From Bacteriovoracaceae bacterium UBA3083 (lineage in GTDB: Bacteria > Bdellovibrionota > Bacteriovoracia > Bacteriovoracales > Bacteriovoracaceae): DNA of 64,000 nt. The stretch's first letter is position 1, and every line of letters begins with the position of its first letter. The stretch spans positions 62,001 through 126,000 of the forward strand of contig DFBJ01000003.1 of the NCBI GenBank assembly GCA_002366565.1. The letters are read 5' to 3'. The translations under genes and the position numbers were made by a program. Below are positions 16,951-26,380 of the stretch, piece after piece. The notes under the pieces were generated by a model. That model saw only the letters and a list, made by a program, of their open reading frames with translations. It was not told where the DNA came from and made no database searches.

Positions 16951-18435
16951 ATGAATTACATACTCTCTATAGATCAGGGAACTACTGGAACGACAGCTGT
17001 TTTGATTAACGCTAAAACAATGAGTTTTGTTGACAAGGTTAACAAAGAGTTTCCACAAATATTTCCAAAACCATCTTGGGTTGAACATAACTTAAATGAT
17101 ATCTGGGAATCAATTGAGTACACCATTAAGCAGATTATAAGAAAAAATAACCTGTCACCTGATCAAATTGTATCAATAGGTATAACAAATCAAAGAGAAA
17201 CAACATGTGCCTTCAATAAGTCTGGTGCTCCTCTTGCCAATGCAATCGTATGGCAGGATAGAAGAACCAGTGAGCGTTGCCAGTCTTTAAAAGACAAAGA
17301 AAGTTTTGTAAGAAAGAAAACTGGACTTCAGTTAGATTCATATTTCTCAGGAACCAAAATGAATTGGCTACTAGAGAATAATGATAATGTTAAGACTGCA
17401 TATGAAAATAAAAACCTACTCTTTGGAACTATTGATTCCTTCATCCTATACAAATTAACAAGCTCTACATCTCATAAAACTGAAGCTAGTAATGCATCTA
17501 GAACTCTTCTTATGGATCTAGAGACAACTGATTGGTGTCCTGAATTATTAGAATTATTTAATGTACCAAGAGAAACTCTACCAGAAATTTGTGACTCCTT
17601 TACAGATTTTGGAAAAACTAAAGGTCTCTCATTTCTTCCAGATGATATTCCTATTACAGGTATACTTGGTGATCAACAAAGTGCTCTATTTGGACAAGCT
17701 GGTTTAAACTCTGGAGACTTGAAGTGTACCTATGGAACAGGTGCATTTATGCTTTTAAACACCGGAACAGAGATCAAGGAATCAAAACAAGGACTCCTTA
17801 CCACTGTTGCATATAAAGAAAACGGTAAAACCTTCTACGCTTTAGAAGGTAGTACATATATTTGTGGAGCTGCTGTTCAATGGTTAAGAGATAACTTGGA
17901 TATGATTAGAAAGAGTTCCGACATTGAAGATCTTGCGGCCAAAGTCAAAGATTTAGATGAGATGGAGCACGTAATGTTCTTACCATTCTTTACAGGTATT
18001 GGTTCTCCATACTGGTCTAGTGATGCTAAGGCAGCAATTCTTGGCCTAACCAGGGACACTGGTAAGCCACACATTGCAAGAGCATGCTTAGATGGAATGG
18101 CATTATCTATTAATGATTTATTACAAGCTATGGCCTTAGATACTGATACAAATATTCAAACATTGAAAGTAGATGGTGGCGCCGTTACAAATGAGCTTCT
18201 TATGAATATTCAATCAACGATCTCTGAAGTCGAAATTATAAGGCCAAAGGTCATTGAAACAACTGCTTATGGTGCTGCCCTTGCTTCGGCCATAGGCGCC
18301 GGAATTATACAGAAAGAGAAGATTTCAGAACTTTGGCAAAAAGATTGTTCATTTAGTGGATTTATTAATCAAAAAGAACACTATCAAATGAAGAAGACAA
18401 AATGGTCAAAATACATCCGCTCCCTTTTTTTATAG
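16951..18435 (+). CDS. glpK: Glycerol kinase
   Basis: The 494-residue product has the standard GlpK length. The phosphate-1 loop is SIDQGTTGTTAV (5-16), with ITNQRETT (about 75-82) and IVWQDRRT (about 94-101) forming the glycerol site, and GDQQSALFGQ (about 238-247) carrying the catalytic Asp. The adenosine-binding region has KVDGGAVTN near 409-417. It phosphorylates glycerol to glycerol-3-phosphate. An AGGA ribosome site precedes the ATG. glpF and glpD are not nearby, so it is not part of a glp operon here. Confidence 0.95.
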   Translation: MNYILSIDQGTTGTTAVLINAKTMSFVDKVNKEFPQIFPKPSWVEHNLNDIWESIEYTIKQIIRKNNLSPDQIVSIGITNQRETTCAFNKSGAPLANAIVWQDRRTSERCQSLKDKESFVRKKTGLQLDSYFSGTKMNWLLENNDNVKTAYENKNLLFGTIDSFILYKLTSSTSHKTEASNASRTLLMDLETTDWCPELLELFNVPRETLPEICDSFTDFGKTKGLSFLPDDIPITGILGDQQSALFGQAGLNSGDLKCTYGTGAFMLLNTGTEIKESKQGLLTTVAYKENGKTFYALEGSTYICGAAVQWLRDNLDMIRKSSDIEDLAAKVKDLDEMEHVMFLPFFTGIGSPYWSSDAKAAILGLTRDTGKPHIARACLDGMALSINDLLQAMALDTDTNIQTLKVDGGAVTNELLMNIQSTISEVEIIRPKVIETTAYGAALASAIGAGIIQKEKISELWQKDCSFSGFINQKEHYQMKKTKWSKYIRSLFL

Positions 18436-18498
18436 GGGGCTTAACTCACTGAAAGTATATAGCTGATCGGTAATTCCTTCACACATTAAGCAAGTCTT

Positions 18499-18527
18499 TT
18501 GCCATTCGCATCATGAACTTATATGTT
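18499..18527 (+). promoter_or_regulatory. Candidate promoter for the PLD-like gene
   Basis: TTGCCA at 18499-18504 and TATGTT at 18522-18527 have an ideal 17-bp spacer and lie about 50 bp before the start at 18579. The gap after glpK (143 bp) holds nothing else clear. Confidence 0.4.
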
Positions 18528-18578
18528 TACCGCTATTAAGGTTAATTTCCATAGAACTTACTCTTTTTAGGTGAAAAT

Positions 18579-20015
18579 ATGAGATTCTTATTTAGCATTC
18601 TATTAATTCTACTATCGCTTACTTCTCAAGCAGATACTAAATTCTATTCTAAATTCTCTCCCCATGAAGGAGCTGAAGCATTTGAAATAATATATAAAAA
18701 AGTTAATAAGTCTCAAAAATATGTATATGCCACGATCTACTCTTGGTCAGATAAAGGGATAACAGATTCATTTAAAGAGGCACTAGAAAAAGGTATCGAA
18801 GTTAAGATAGTACTACATCCAAGCTTAGCTAAGAAAAGTAGAATTCAAAAAGTAGCTACAGAACTAGAAGCTCTTGGCGCAGAATTAAAAATTGCAAAAA
18901 TGAACATGCATGAAAAGTTTTTTCTTATTGATGATAACTTCTTATTAAACTCATCTGCTAACATGTCAGGTGGTGCTAAGAATCGCTATAGTGAAAACTT
19001 TATTTTTCATAGTGATGAAAGTTCTGAAGGTAAAACACTTATAAATCAATTTAAAAAAGAATTCGCTATACTTTGGAACTCAGGAAAAGATATTTTCACA
19101 TCAAATGAACCTATCGCTAAAAAGTTACCATTAAACAAACTTGAAAACCTTCCAGACTCTTCAGAGGTCACACTTCTCTCTAGTTCAATGAACTACACAA
19201 TCAAAAACAACAAGCCTTCCTCAAAAGCATATAAGCTTGGAAAATATTATACTTTATCTAGAAGAAATGGAGTTAAGAACCAAACCTGGAAAGTTAGAGA
19301 TACTATAATTAAGCACATAAATAATGCTAAGAAAAATATCTACCTATCACTGAATCATTTCAATATCAGAGAAATATCTGATGCTCTTATCAAAGCGTCT
19401 ATTAGAGGAGTTGATGTAAAGTTAACTGTAGATAATCAAGAATTTAAATCTAAAATTAACAATAAAGAAATGACTCCACAGTTTGTTAAAGACTGGAAAA
19501 AAATTGATGGCAACTCAAAGAAAGAGGCTCCTGTTAGGGTTAAATATTACTCTCACTCACCTTCGCCGAGGCACTGGTTACTAAATCATCATAAGTTTAT
19601 ATTAATAGATTATGATAAAAATGATTATGAAAACACTACCCTTATCTCTGGTTCATACAATCTAAGTAAGACTGCAGAACATAATCAATTTGATAATATG
19701 GTCATCTATAAAACAGATAGAAACAAAAGACTATATAAGAGCTTCAGAGCTGAGTTTTTAAAACAATGGTCTTGGAATAGAGACTCTTCAGACAAACCAA
19801 AAGAAGACATTTTAAAACAATTTACTAATTTAAAAAATAACTCATCTATCTCACTTCACGCAAAAGAAGCCGTAGCACTTTCTTGGTCTGAGATTTTCAA
19901 ACTAAGAAAAAGTGTTCGAAAGATTGCAAAGAACTTATTTAAAGGACTATATCGTAATAAAGATTGTCTTTACTACGACATAAAAACTAACTCTTTTTGG
20001 GGTTGTCCAAGATAA
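18579..20015 (+). CDS. Secreted phospholipase D-family protein (two HKD motifs)
   Basis: The 478-residue product has a signal peptide at 1-18 (SLTSQA-D). HKD motif 1 is HEKFFLIDD (His111, Lys113, Asp118), followed by SSANMSGG. HKD motif 2 is HHKFILID (His337, Lys339, Asp344), followed by GSYNLSKTAEHNQFDN. Both are intact, so it should be catalytically active. The superfamily cleaves or transfers phosphodiesters (phospholipids, cardiolipin, or nucleic acid). A secreted form in a suspected predator could act on prey membranes or DNA, but the substrate is not evident. The C-terminal 80 residues are Lys-rich with two Cys near the end. Confidence 0.85.
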   Translation: MRFLFSILLILLSLTSQADTKFYSKFSPHEGAEAFEIIYKKVNKSQKYVYATIYSWSDKGITDSFKEALEKGIEVKIVLHPSLAKKSRIQKVATELEALGAELKIAKMNMHEKFFLIDDNFLLNSSANMSGGAKNRYSENFIFHSDESSEGKTLINQFKKEFAILWNSGKDIFTSNEPIAKKLPLNKLENLPDSSEVTLLSSSMNYTIKNNKPSSKAYKLGKYYTLSRRNGVKNQTWKVRDTIIKHINNAKKNIYLSLNHFNIREISDALIKASIRGVDVKLTVDNQEFKSKINNKEMTPQFVKDWKKIDGNSKKEAPVRVKYYSHSPSPRHWLLNHHKFILIDYDKNDYENTTLISGSYNLSKTAEHNQFDNMVIYKTDRNKRLYKSFRAEFLKQWSWNRDSSDKPKEDILKQFTNLKNNSSISLHAKEAVALSWSEIFKLRKSVRKIAKNLFKGLYRNKDCLYYDIKTNSFWGCPR

Positions 20016-20021
20016 AACTAT

Positions 20022-21905
20022 CTAAGAGTTAGTCATATCGATTAACTCTTTCTCTGTAATAATTAAAATCCCTAAAGACTGAGCCTTTTTTAATTTACTA
20101 GAACCACTGGTCTGATCATTTGTTACAAGAATATCTGTATTCTTTGTTACTGAACTAACGACAATACCACTAGCATCTCTAATCTTAGACTCTATTACAG
20201 ATCTCTTTTCAGATAATGAACCAGTAATACAGATTTTTTTATCTGTTATTTTTGTTTCATTTTTAACTAGCTCTTCAAAAGTAAATCCTTCTTTCTCTAA
20301 CTCATCAATTAAATCAAACTTTGATTTTAATGATTCAAAAAAGTCTACTGATGACTTTTCGGCAAAGCCATCAATTGCTTGTAACTTTTCAGCATTTAGC
20401 TTTCGAATTTTATCTAGGTTATCATATCCAGCAAAGACAACTTTTTCACATTTATTATAAGCACCACCACTGATTCCTAATGCTGAAAGAAAAGTTATTA
20501 AATCAACTGACTTACTTCCTTCTATTGCATTTAACAGTTTTGTTGCTAGCTTTTCTTTAACCTTATCTAAACTTAAAAGCTTTTCCATATCTAATTTATA
20601 TAGATCTGAGATTTTAAGAATTAGCTTGGCTTTAATAAGTTCCTCTAAACGCTTAGAACTTAAATCATCAATTCCAATTTTTTGTATATAATTAAGAATA
20701 CTTTCCTTAACGATTGCGGGGCACTCTTGATTAGTACATATTAATCTAATATCCACTTTTTTAACTTCACATTCACAAGATGGGCACTTCTCAGGGTAAG
20801 TAAACTTTTTATCAGAGCTTTTAATAACAGATAGAAACTTAGGTATTACTTCTCCAGATCTAATAATTTCTATCTCATCACCACTCTTGAGTTCAAATTG
20901 ATTTACTAGTCCGAAGTTATGTAAAGTAACCCTTGATATTTTTGCACCACTTAGCTCTACAGGCTCAACATTTGCTACTGGAGTTAGAATTCCATTTCTT
21001 GAAACTTGCCATAAGATCGATTTAATTTTTGTATTCTTAGATTCACCTTGGAACTTAAAGGCCATTTTATATCTAGGATGATGTGCCGTTTCGCCAAGCT
21101 CTCTATGCCATTTCTGATCATTAAAGCTAAAAACAATTCCATCTATAAGGTAATCTCCTGCAGACATGAATTCTTTTGCATCATCAATAGTAGAGACAAG
21201 AGAGCTAGCATTCTTATGTAGTGTATACTCTAAAGTTTCAAATCCTTCCTTTTTTAAGAAAGACATTTTTTCAACCTCAGTTGTAATCTCTTCTTTTCCA
21301 ATTAACTCAAAAGCTTTAAAGGTTAACTTTCTAGATAACTGTAAATGATCTTTTCTAGAGATTAATCCCGCAACTATATTTCTTTGAGAAGTAGGCTTTT
21401 CGAGACCTAAAGAAATCATTTCATCTGACAACTTAAAGAAGTTCTCCTCATCACAAAATATTTCACCACGAACTTCTATACGTTCTTTCTCACTAATATT
21501 TTTTACAATCGAATTTATCCACAAGGCCTTTGAAGTTATATTTTCTCCATAACTTCCATCACCTCGAGTTTTTGCTAAAATAAGATGCCCATTTTCATAT
21601 ATTAGAGAACAGCTCATTCCATCAATTTTATACATGGAGATAGCTTCTTTTCCGCTCATCCAAGACTCTAATTCTTCTAGCTTATAAGTCTTAGCTAAAC
21701 TAAGCATTTTTTCATCATGCTTAACTTTCTTTTCTGATTTAACAAGAGATCCGACAATTTTTAGAATTGGACTTTCTGGACACAGCTCTCTGAGTTCATC
21801 TTCAAGCTTGTCGTATTCATGATCTTGGATTTCTGTTTGGCCTTGGTAATAAAGCACCTTATGGTGCTCTATTAATTCTTCTAGTTCTTGAATTCTATTT
21901 TTCAT
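20022..21905 (-). CDS. ligA: NAD-dependent DNA ligase
   Basis: The 627-residue product is slightly shorter than usual LigA (about 670). The NMN-binding helical region (1-45, with EHHKVLYYQG and DHEYDKL), the adenylation Lys93 in YKIDG, TRGDGSYGENIT (about 113-124), the OB fold (GRNG-like VSRNGILTPVA near 308), a four-Cys zinc finger (CPSC..C..C at about 381-402), HhH repeats and a C-terminal BRCT domain (about 555-625) are all present in order. The usual SPTQRVG motif is degenerate (SPILKIVGS). It seals nicks using NAD+. It is divergent enough that a second, more canonical LigA elsewhere is possible. Confidence 0.88.
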   Translation of the reverse strand: MKNRIQELEELIEHHKVLYYQGQTEIQDHEYDKLEDELRELCPESPILKIVGSLVKSEKKVKHDEKMLSLAKTYKLEELESWMSGKEAISMYKIDGMSCSLIYENGHLILAKTRGDGSYGENITSKALWINSIVKNISEKERIEVRGEIFCDEENFFKLSDEMISLGLEKPTSQRNIVAGLISRKDHLQLSRKLTFKAFELIGKEEITTEVEKMSFLKKEGFETLEYTLHKNASSLVSTIDDAKEFMSAGDYLIDGIVFSFNDQKWHRELGETAHHPRYKMAFKFQGESKNTKIKSILWQVSRNGILTPVANVEPVELSGAKISRVTLHNFGLVNQFELKSGDEIEIIRSGEVIPKFLSVIKSSDKKFTYPEKCPSCECEVKKVDIRLICTNQECPAIVKESILNYIQKIGIDDLSSKRLEELIKAKLILKISDLYKLDMEKLLSLDKVKEKLATKLLNAIEGSKSVDLITFLSALGISGGAYNKCEKVVFAGYDNLDKIRKLNAEKLQAIDGFAEKSSVDFFESLKSKFDLIDELEKEGFTFEELVKNETKITDKKICITGSLSEKRSVIESKIRDASGIVVSSVTKNTDILVTNDQTSGSSKLKKAQSLGILIITEKELIDMTNS

Positions 21906-21913
21906 TATATTTT

Positions 21914-23392
21914 TTAGAAGTTAAATCTAACTCCACCTTTGAAAGCTGTATCTTTAAGAGACATAGAACGTCCCCCTGAAAACTTCGCCTTATTACTATT
22001 AAACTCTATACCACCATCTATATCCATATTTGGACTATAGTTATGGCTTCCCCCAATTTCTATACTGTAATTACTACTAGATTCATCCTCACCATACAAC
22101 AATGAATCTTCTTCGTAGCTAGAAGTTAACATAAACTCTAAACTTAGGTGTGCCCTAAACTTCTTCATCAATGGAATGCTTCCTCTACCACCTAAGACAA
22201 GGCCGCTGAATGCCACTTCACCAATTTTGTCAGAAGATAAATCATCATGCCCATAAGTATACTTAGCATATCCAATAAATGCATCAAGCTGTGGCCCATA
22301 GAAAAAGCCTAAAGGTAGGTATCTGTAACCAAATTTTAGTTTAAATTTACTATTTGTTGTTGAGTTTGAATCAACAGATAAATTTCCACTACTTTTCTTC
22401 TGAGATCCAAAGTTCGCACCAAGCTCAAAACTACCCCAATAATTTCTTGTTGCCCAAACTTCAGCCTCAACATTTACACCCATTAATAATCCACTTAGAC
22501 TATTAGTTGCTGTACCTGTTGTACTAGATACTTTACTTGAACTTAAAATACCAAATATTCCGACAGTTCCTAGTTTTCCGAATGCATAATCATTATTTCC
22601 ATCTGCTTGCTCGTATGGGATTTTTAGAAGATCTGCCTTTTGAGAGTTATCATCTTTTTTTAGAATTACCCAATCATTGATCTCTGCTCTTTTTCTAGTC
22701 TCATACTTATCTATTTTCCCTTGTGCCTGTGTTGACGTTACATAGAAAATTCGTCCACTCGCAAGCTTCTCTGTTTCCCAATCAACTATTTCTTTAAATA
22801 AAGGATGTCTTTTCTTTTTAACAGGTCTTACTATATCTACTGAATCTCCAGAGAAGACTCCGTACCCTTTTCCAAAATCAACCGTAAATTGATTCCCTAA
22901 GATACCAAGAATTCTTCCGTCATAAGGAATATTCTTTTCAAATTGGTCTAGCCAGTTCTTTATAGTTTGTCCTATTACAACAGGATCATTACTTGTTAGT
23001 TTAAGATTTTCTTTAAAATATATATCAGATCCATTATCACCAAGAACTGTTAACTTTACTTCAACACCTTCTCCCTCACTAACAACCTCAACTCTTATAA
23101 TACTTCCAGCTTTTGTCTTTTCTGCAACAACCTTCAACACATCTGGAGTATGGAGATATTGATTAAGGTTTTTCTTATAGTTACCTAAAATATTTATAAT
23201 TTCTGAGTTTGATTTGTAATAACACCATTCCGATGTTTTTAAGTATCTTTCAACTTCCTCAAATACTTTAAAACCTAAAGCTCCACCTATTGAATCCTTT
23301 ACAGGAAGGAGCATACATCTCCTCATTGACTGACTTGCATTAATATTTAAAGAAATTACTATAGTAAAAAGTATTGCGAATATTTTAATCAT
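21914..23392 (-). CDS. Exported protein with FlgT-C-like domain and C-terminal beta-barrel
   Basis: The 492-residue product has a signal peptide at 1-19 (LNINA-S). The segment near 155-235 reads GRILGILGNQFTVDFGKGYG, then GDSVDIVRP, and later SGRIFYV. This resembles the C-terminal domain of the flagellar assembly protein FlgT and related periplasmic proteins. Residues about 280-492 are Gly/aromatic-rich strands ending in VRFNF, typical of an outer-membrane barrel. No flagellar gene is near, so a flagellar role is not supported. It overlaps the small HTH gene upstream by 4 bp (ATGA). Confidence 0.65.
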   Translation of the reverse strand: MIKIFAILFTIVISLNINASQSMRRCMLLPVKDSIGGALGFKVFEEVERYLKTSEWCYYKSNSEIINILGNYKKNLNQYLHTPDVLKVVAEKTKAGSIIRVEVVSEGEGVEVKLTVLGDNGSDIYFKENLKLTSNDPVVIGQTIKNWLDQFEKNIPYDGRILGILGNQFTVDFGKGYGVFSGDSVDIVRPVKKKRHPLFKEIVDWETEKLASGRIFYVTSTQAQGKIDKYETRKRAEINDWVILKKDDNSQKADLLKIPYEQADGNNDYAFGKLGTVGIFGILSSSKVSSTTGTATNSLSGLLMGVNVEAEVWATRNYWGSFELGANFGSQKKSSGNLSVDSNSTTNSKFKLKFGYRYLPLGFFYGPQLDAFIGYAKYTYGHDDLSSDKIGEVAFSGLVLGGRGSIPLMKKFRAHLSLEFMLTSSYEEDSLLYGEDESSSNYSIEIGGSHNYSPNMDIDGGIEFNSNKAKFSGGRSMSLKDTAFKGGVRFNF

Positions 23393-23724
23393 AATTCTGC
23401 CGGTAGCTCTGGAAGCTTGTCTGGTTTTGCTAGTCCTTCATAAATATCAACTAACATTTTTAATTCATCGTTTTCTAATTGAATTGATTTCAATTTCATT
23501 TCTAATTCTTGAATTTTCAATTTTGCTTTAAGTAATTCACCATCATCATTATTTTTAGTTTCATACTTTTTATAATTCTCATTGCTCATGAAAATTAAAA
23601 ATTTGCCATTCTCTTTCTTAAATTTAACTCTTTCAGACTTTATGTATCTTCTAATAGTTGAAACAGATATATTTCGTATTTGTGAATACTCAGCGATGGA
23701 TAGCCATAAACCTTCAATTTGCAT
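23389..23724 (-). CDS. Small helix-turn-helix protein with coiled-coil tail
   Basis: The start is taken at the ATG at 23724, which has a GGAG site 5 bp before it; an in-frame GTG at 23730 overlaps that site. The first 50 residues (LSIAEYSQIRNISVSTIRRYIKS, then KFKKENGKFLIF) match the MerR/excisionase-type winged HTH: a helix, the recognition helix, and a short wing. Residues about 65-95 form a leucine heptad coiled coil (LKAKLKIQELEMKLKSIQ). It would bind DNA as a dimer. It is transcribed with the barrel protein downstream, so it may regulate that gene or its own. Confidence 0.75.
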   Translation of the reverse strand: MQIEGLWLSIAEYSQIRNISVSTIRRYIKSERVKFKKENGKFLIFMSNENYKKYETKNNDDGELLKAKLKIQELEMKLKSIQLENDELKMLVDIYEGLAKPDKLPELPAEL

Positions 23725-23849
23725 AATCACTCCATGATTTATGTAATTATAATCATTTTATTCAATTTAGGGTGATTAATCAAAAATAAGTATTACTTGA
23801 TCAAAAAAGGTTACTTTTTTTTAATTCAATACGAGTCTATAATCAATTC

Positions 23850-25019
23850 ATGCAAAGAGTAGATATATCAAATTTCAAAAATAAAAAGACGGCATTAATA
23901 ATGTCCGGTGGTGTTGTGAAAGCTGCAGCCTGGCACCTAGGCGTAGCCCTAGCTCTTGAAGAGCTTGGATTTACACTCAAAAATAATAATTCACCTGAAA
24001 GTGAGTTGGAGATATCTACTTATGTTGGCTCTAGTGCCGGCTCTCTTATTGGGCTCTACTTTGCTCAAGGCTTTAGGCCAATTGATATTATTGAGGCCAC
24101 AATCAATAAGAACAACAGTAAGATTAGAGCAATTAACTACAAGGATATGCTTAGCCTTAAAAAGCCACATGCAGCCCCTACAAGCTTTTACGACCCACTA
24201 GAAGGATTTCCAAGCTTATTAAAGAGGTTATTTAAACCACTATTAAATGTATCTGGAATTTTTAGTACACAAGGACTTCACGATTACTTAATTGAGAATG
24301 TGATTGCTGAAAAAACTTTTGAAGAGCTTAAGGCCGATCTCTTTGTTGTTGCTACTCAACTAGATCACTCCAGAAAAGTTATATTTAGCAAGTATAACTA
24401 CCCAAATCCTAGTCATGACAGTACAGCAAACTATTATACAGGAATTCCACTTGCAGAAAGTGTAACTGCTTCAATGAGCGTTCCTCCCTTTTATAGTCCT
24501 TACCCCATTAAAAATCCTCACACTGGTCAAACTGACTACTATATTGATGGTGAGATTAGAGAAACCCTTTCAACTCACGTCGCTTTCGATCATAATTGTG
24601 AATTTATCATATCTTCTTGGACACATACTCCTTATCATTTTCACGATGAAATAGGTTCTCTTGTAAATTATGGCCTCCCTGCGATTTGTACACAGGCTAT
24701 ATACTTAATGATTCAAAAGAAGATCGTTGCTAACAGAGCAAGAAGAGAGCTTTCAGCTGATATCATTAGTACTGTTAATGATTATCTCAAATCAAATAAG
24801 TTTGATGAGAAGCATAGAAAACAATTAACCTCTATTTTAGAGCGTAAATTATCATATAAACCTAATGTTCACATGATCGATATTTATCCAAAACACGATG
24901 ATTATCAGTTATTTTTTAGAAACTCATTTTCTTTAAATCCTGACAAAACATCTGAAATGGTATCTGCGGGTTATAAAAGAACAATAAATATTTTCAAACG
25001 GCACGAATGGGAAAGTTAA
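23850..25019 (+). CDS. Patatin-like phospholipase
   Basis: The 389-residue product has no signal peptide. It has an oxyanion loop near GGVVKAAAWHLG (about 20-31), the nucleophile motif GSSAG (Ser around 61) in YVGSSAGSLIG, and the catalytic-dyad DG in YIDGEIRETL (about 232-241). Patatins hydrolyse acyl esters of phospholipids, and several relatives are secreted toxins or envelope lipases. Without a signal peptide it would be cytosolic, unless exported by another route. The last 13 bp overlap the lytic-transglycosylase gene, so the two form one unit. Confidence 0.88.
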   Translation: MQRVDISNFKNKKTALIMSGGVVKAAAWHLGVALALEELGFTLKNNNSPESELEISTYVGSSAGSLIGLYFAQGFRPIDIIEATINKNNSKIRAINYKDMLSLKKPHAAPTSFYDPLEGFPSLLKRLFKPLLNVSGIFSTQGLHDYLIENVIAEKTFEELKADLFVVATQLDHSRKVIFSKYNYPNPSHDSTANYYTGIPLAESVTASMSVPPFYSPYPIKNPHTGQTDYYIDGEIRETLSTHVAFDHNCEFIISSWTHTPYHFHDEIGSLVNYGLPAICTQAIYLMIQKKIVANRARRELSADIISTVNDYLKSNKFDEKHRKQLTSILERKLSYKPNVHMIDIYPKHDDYQLFFRNSFSLNPDKTSEMVSAGYKRTINIFKRHEWES

Positions 25020-26368
25020 TACTCGTATTTTTATTTGTTACTAAGTCATATGCATTGATTCCAGAAAACTTCTTTCAAGATGATTTAACCATCATAGAAA
25101 GTATTGTTCTAAAGAAGAAAGTAGAATATTTTGATCTCGGTCCTCTCTATAAAGGAGATCAATTTCATTTTTATGCTCGCGACCCTCAGAATCGAATCTC
25201 AAATGAATTTCCAATACCTAAGTATTTTTATAATAAAGTACATTTTTGGTTTAATATCTATACGCTCTACGATTCAAACTACTCAGTACTTCATGATAAA
25301 GTGAATATGAGTATTATATATGATGTTATAGACTATACCTCTTTAGCAAAATCAGGGTTAAATCATCATACTAAGTTTGCTCTACAGTCTAAGCTTACTC
25401 TTAATAAAGTTGCTGAACTTAAAAAAGTCTTCAAAAACCTTGGTGCAAACAAGAACTTAGGACTTAAAGAACAAAGCATTTTAAAAGTATTAAAGAATGC
25501 TCGAATAAAAATACCTAAAGGAAAATCAAAACGCTCTAGCTTCTTTAGAAAGCTAGCACAGAACCTTAGAGCACAGACAGGACAAAAAGATAATATTCAA
25601 AGTGGTTTAACTAATATTCAGCCTTTTGAAAGCTCAATGAATAAATACTTTGAGAAGTTTAAGCTACCAAAAGAGCTTAAGGCGATTCCTTTCCTTGAAT
25701 CATCTTTCAACACAAAAGCTCGCTCGAAAGTTGGTGCTACTGGAACTTGGCAGTTTATGAAGTATATTGGTAGTCATTTTATGGATATCAATAAATATGT
25801 TGATGGTAGGATGAATCCACTTCTATCTACAATTAGTGCCTTGCACTTATTAAAACAGAATAAAATGATTTTAAAGTCTTGGGACTTAGCCGTCACTGCC
25901 TACAATTCAGGGCCTAAACACTACATCAGGGCCAAGAGAAAGCTTAAAAAGAAAGATGCTGACCTTGAGTATATTTTAACTCACTATAAGCATCCACACA
26001 TCGGATTTGCTTCTAAGAACTTTTACTCTGAATTCTTAGCTCTTGTCTATTCATTGGCCTATAGAGAGAACTTCTTTGAAAAGCCTAAAGGCGATCCGCA
26101 CGACAAAGTTCAAATATATATCACAAAGTGTACTCAATCACCTGGTTGGTACTTTAGAAATATAAAAAAACAAGATCCTGAAGCAAGGTTGATTAATCTA
26201 CACTTTAAGAAGAGAAAGTTAAAGGCCAGACTTCGTAAAGGTCAGACAATATTCTCAGATGTTAATCTGAATCCTAAAAAGTATTATAAGTTACCTGATA
26301 AATATATTACGAAGAAGTACCCAAAGAATTGGTCAAAGCTTGTATCTAGAATGCGTTGTAAAAAGTAA
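25007..26368 (+). CDS. MltD-like lytic transglycosylase
   Basis: The 453-residue product starts inside the patatin gene with a short signal peptide (MGKLILVFLFVTKSYA). The SLT domain (about 217-345) shows FLESSFN with catalytic Glu near 230, ARSKVGATGTWQFMKY, VDGRMNPLLST, and the AYNSGP motif near 303. These are family 1D features. It cleaves peptidoglycan glycan strands. The N-terminal 200 residues have no recognised domain. A Lys/Arg-rich C-terminal tail (about 370-453) has one GQTIFSDV-like stretch where MltD carries LysM repeats. A patatin plus a wall hydrolase suggests envelope remodelling. Confidence 0.88.
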   Translation: MGKLILVFLFVTKSYALIPENFFQDDLTIIESIVLKKKVEYFDLGPLYKGDQFHFYARDPQNRISNEFPIPKYFYNKVHFWFNIYTLYDSNYSVLHDKVNMSIIYDVIDYTSLAKSGLNHHTKFALQSKLTLNKVAELKKVFKNLGANKNLGLKEQSILKVLKNARIKIPKGKSKRSSFFRKLAQNLRAQTGQKDNIQSGLTNIQPFESSMNKYFEKFKLPKELKAIPFLESSFNTKARSKVGATGTWQFMKYIGSHFMDINKYVDGRMNPLLSTISALHLLKQNKMILKSWDLAVTAYNSGPKHYIRAKRKLKKKDADLEYILTHYKHPHIGFASKNFYSEFLALVYSLAYRENFFEKPKGDPHDKVQIYITKCTQSPGWYFRNIKKQDPEARLINLHFKKRKLKARLRKGQTIFSDVNLNPKKYYKLPDKYITKKYPKNWSKLVSRMRCKK

Positions 26369-26380
26369 TGCTTTTTACAA
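26356..26380. terminator. Perfect palindrome at convergent gene ends
   Basis: TTGTAAAAAG, loop TAATG, CTTTTTACAA form a 10-bp stem. It contains the stop codon of the transglycosylase gene in its loop and abuts the stop of the minus-strand gene at 26375. It has no separate T-tract, so it is better seen as a weak bidirectional end hairpin. Confidence 0.5.

Noticed and set aside
18425..18440. ATAGGGGGC after glpK as a copy of the 16-bp repeat
   Set aside because: Only 8-9 bases match and the other arm is absent.
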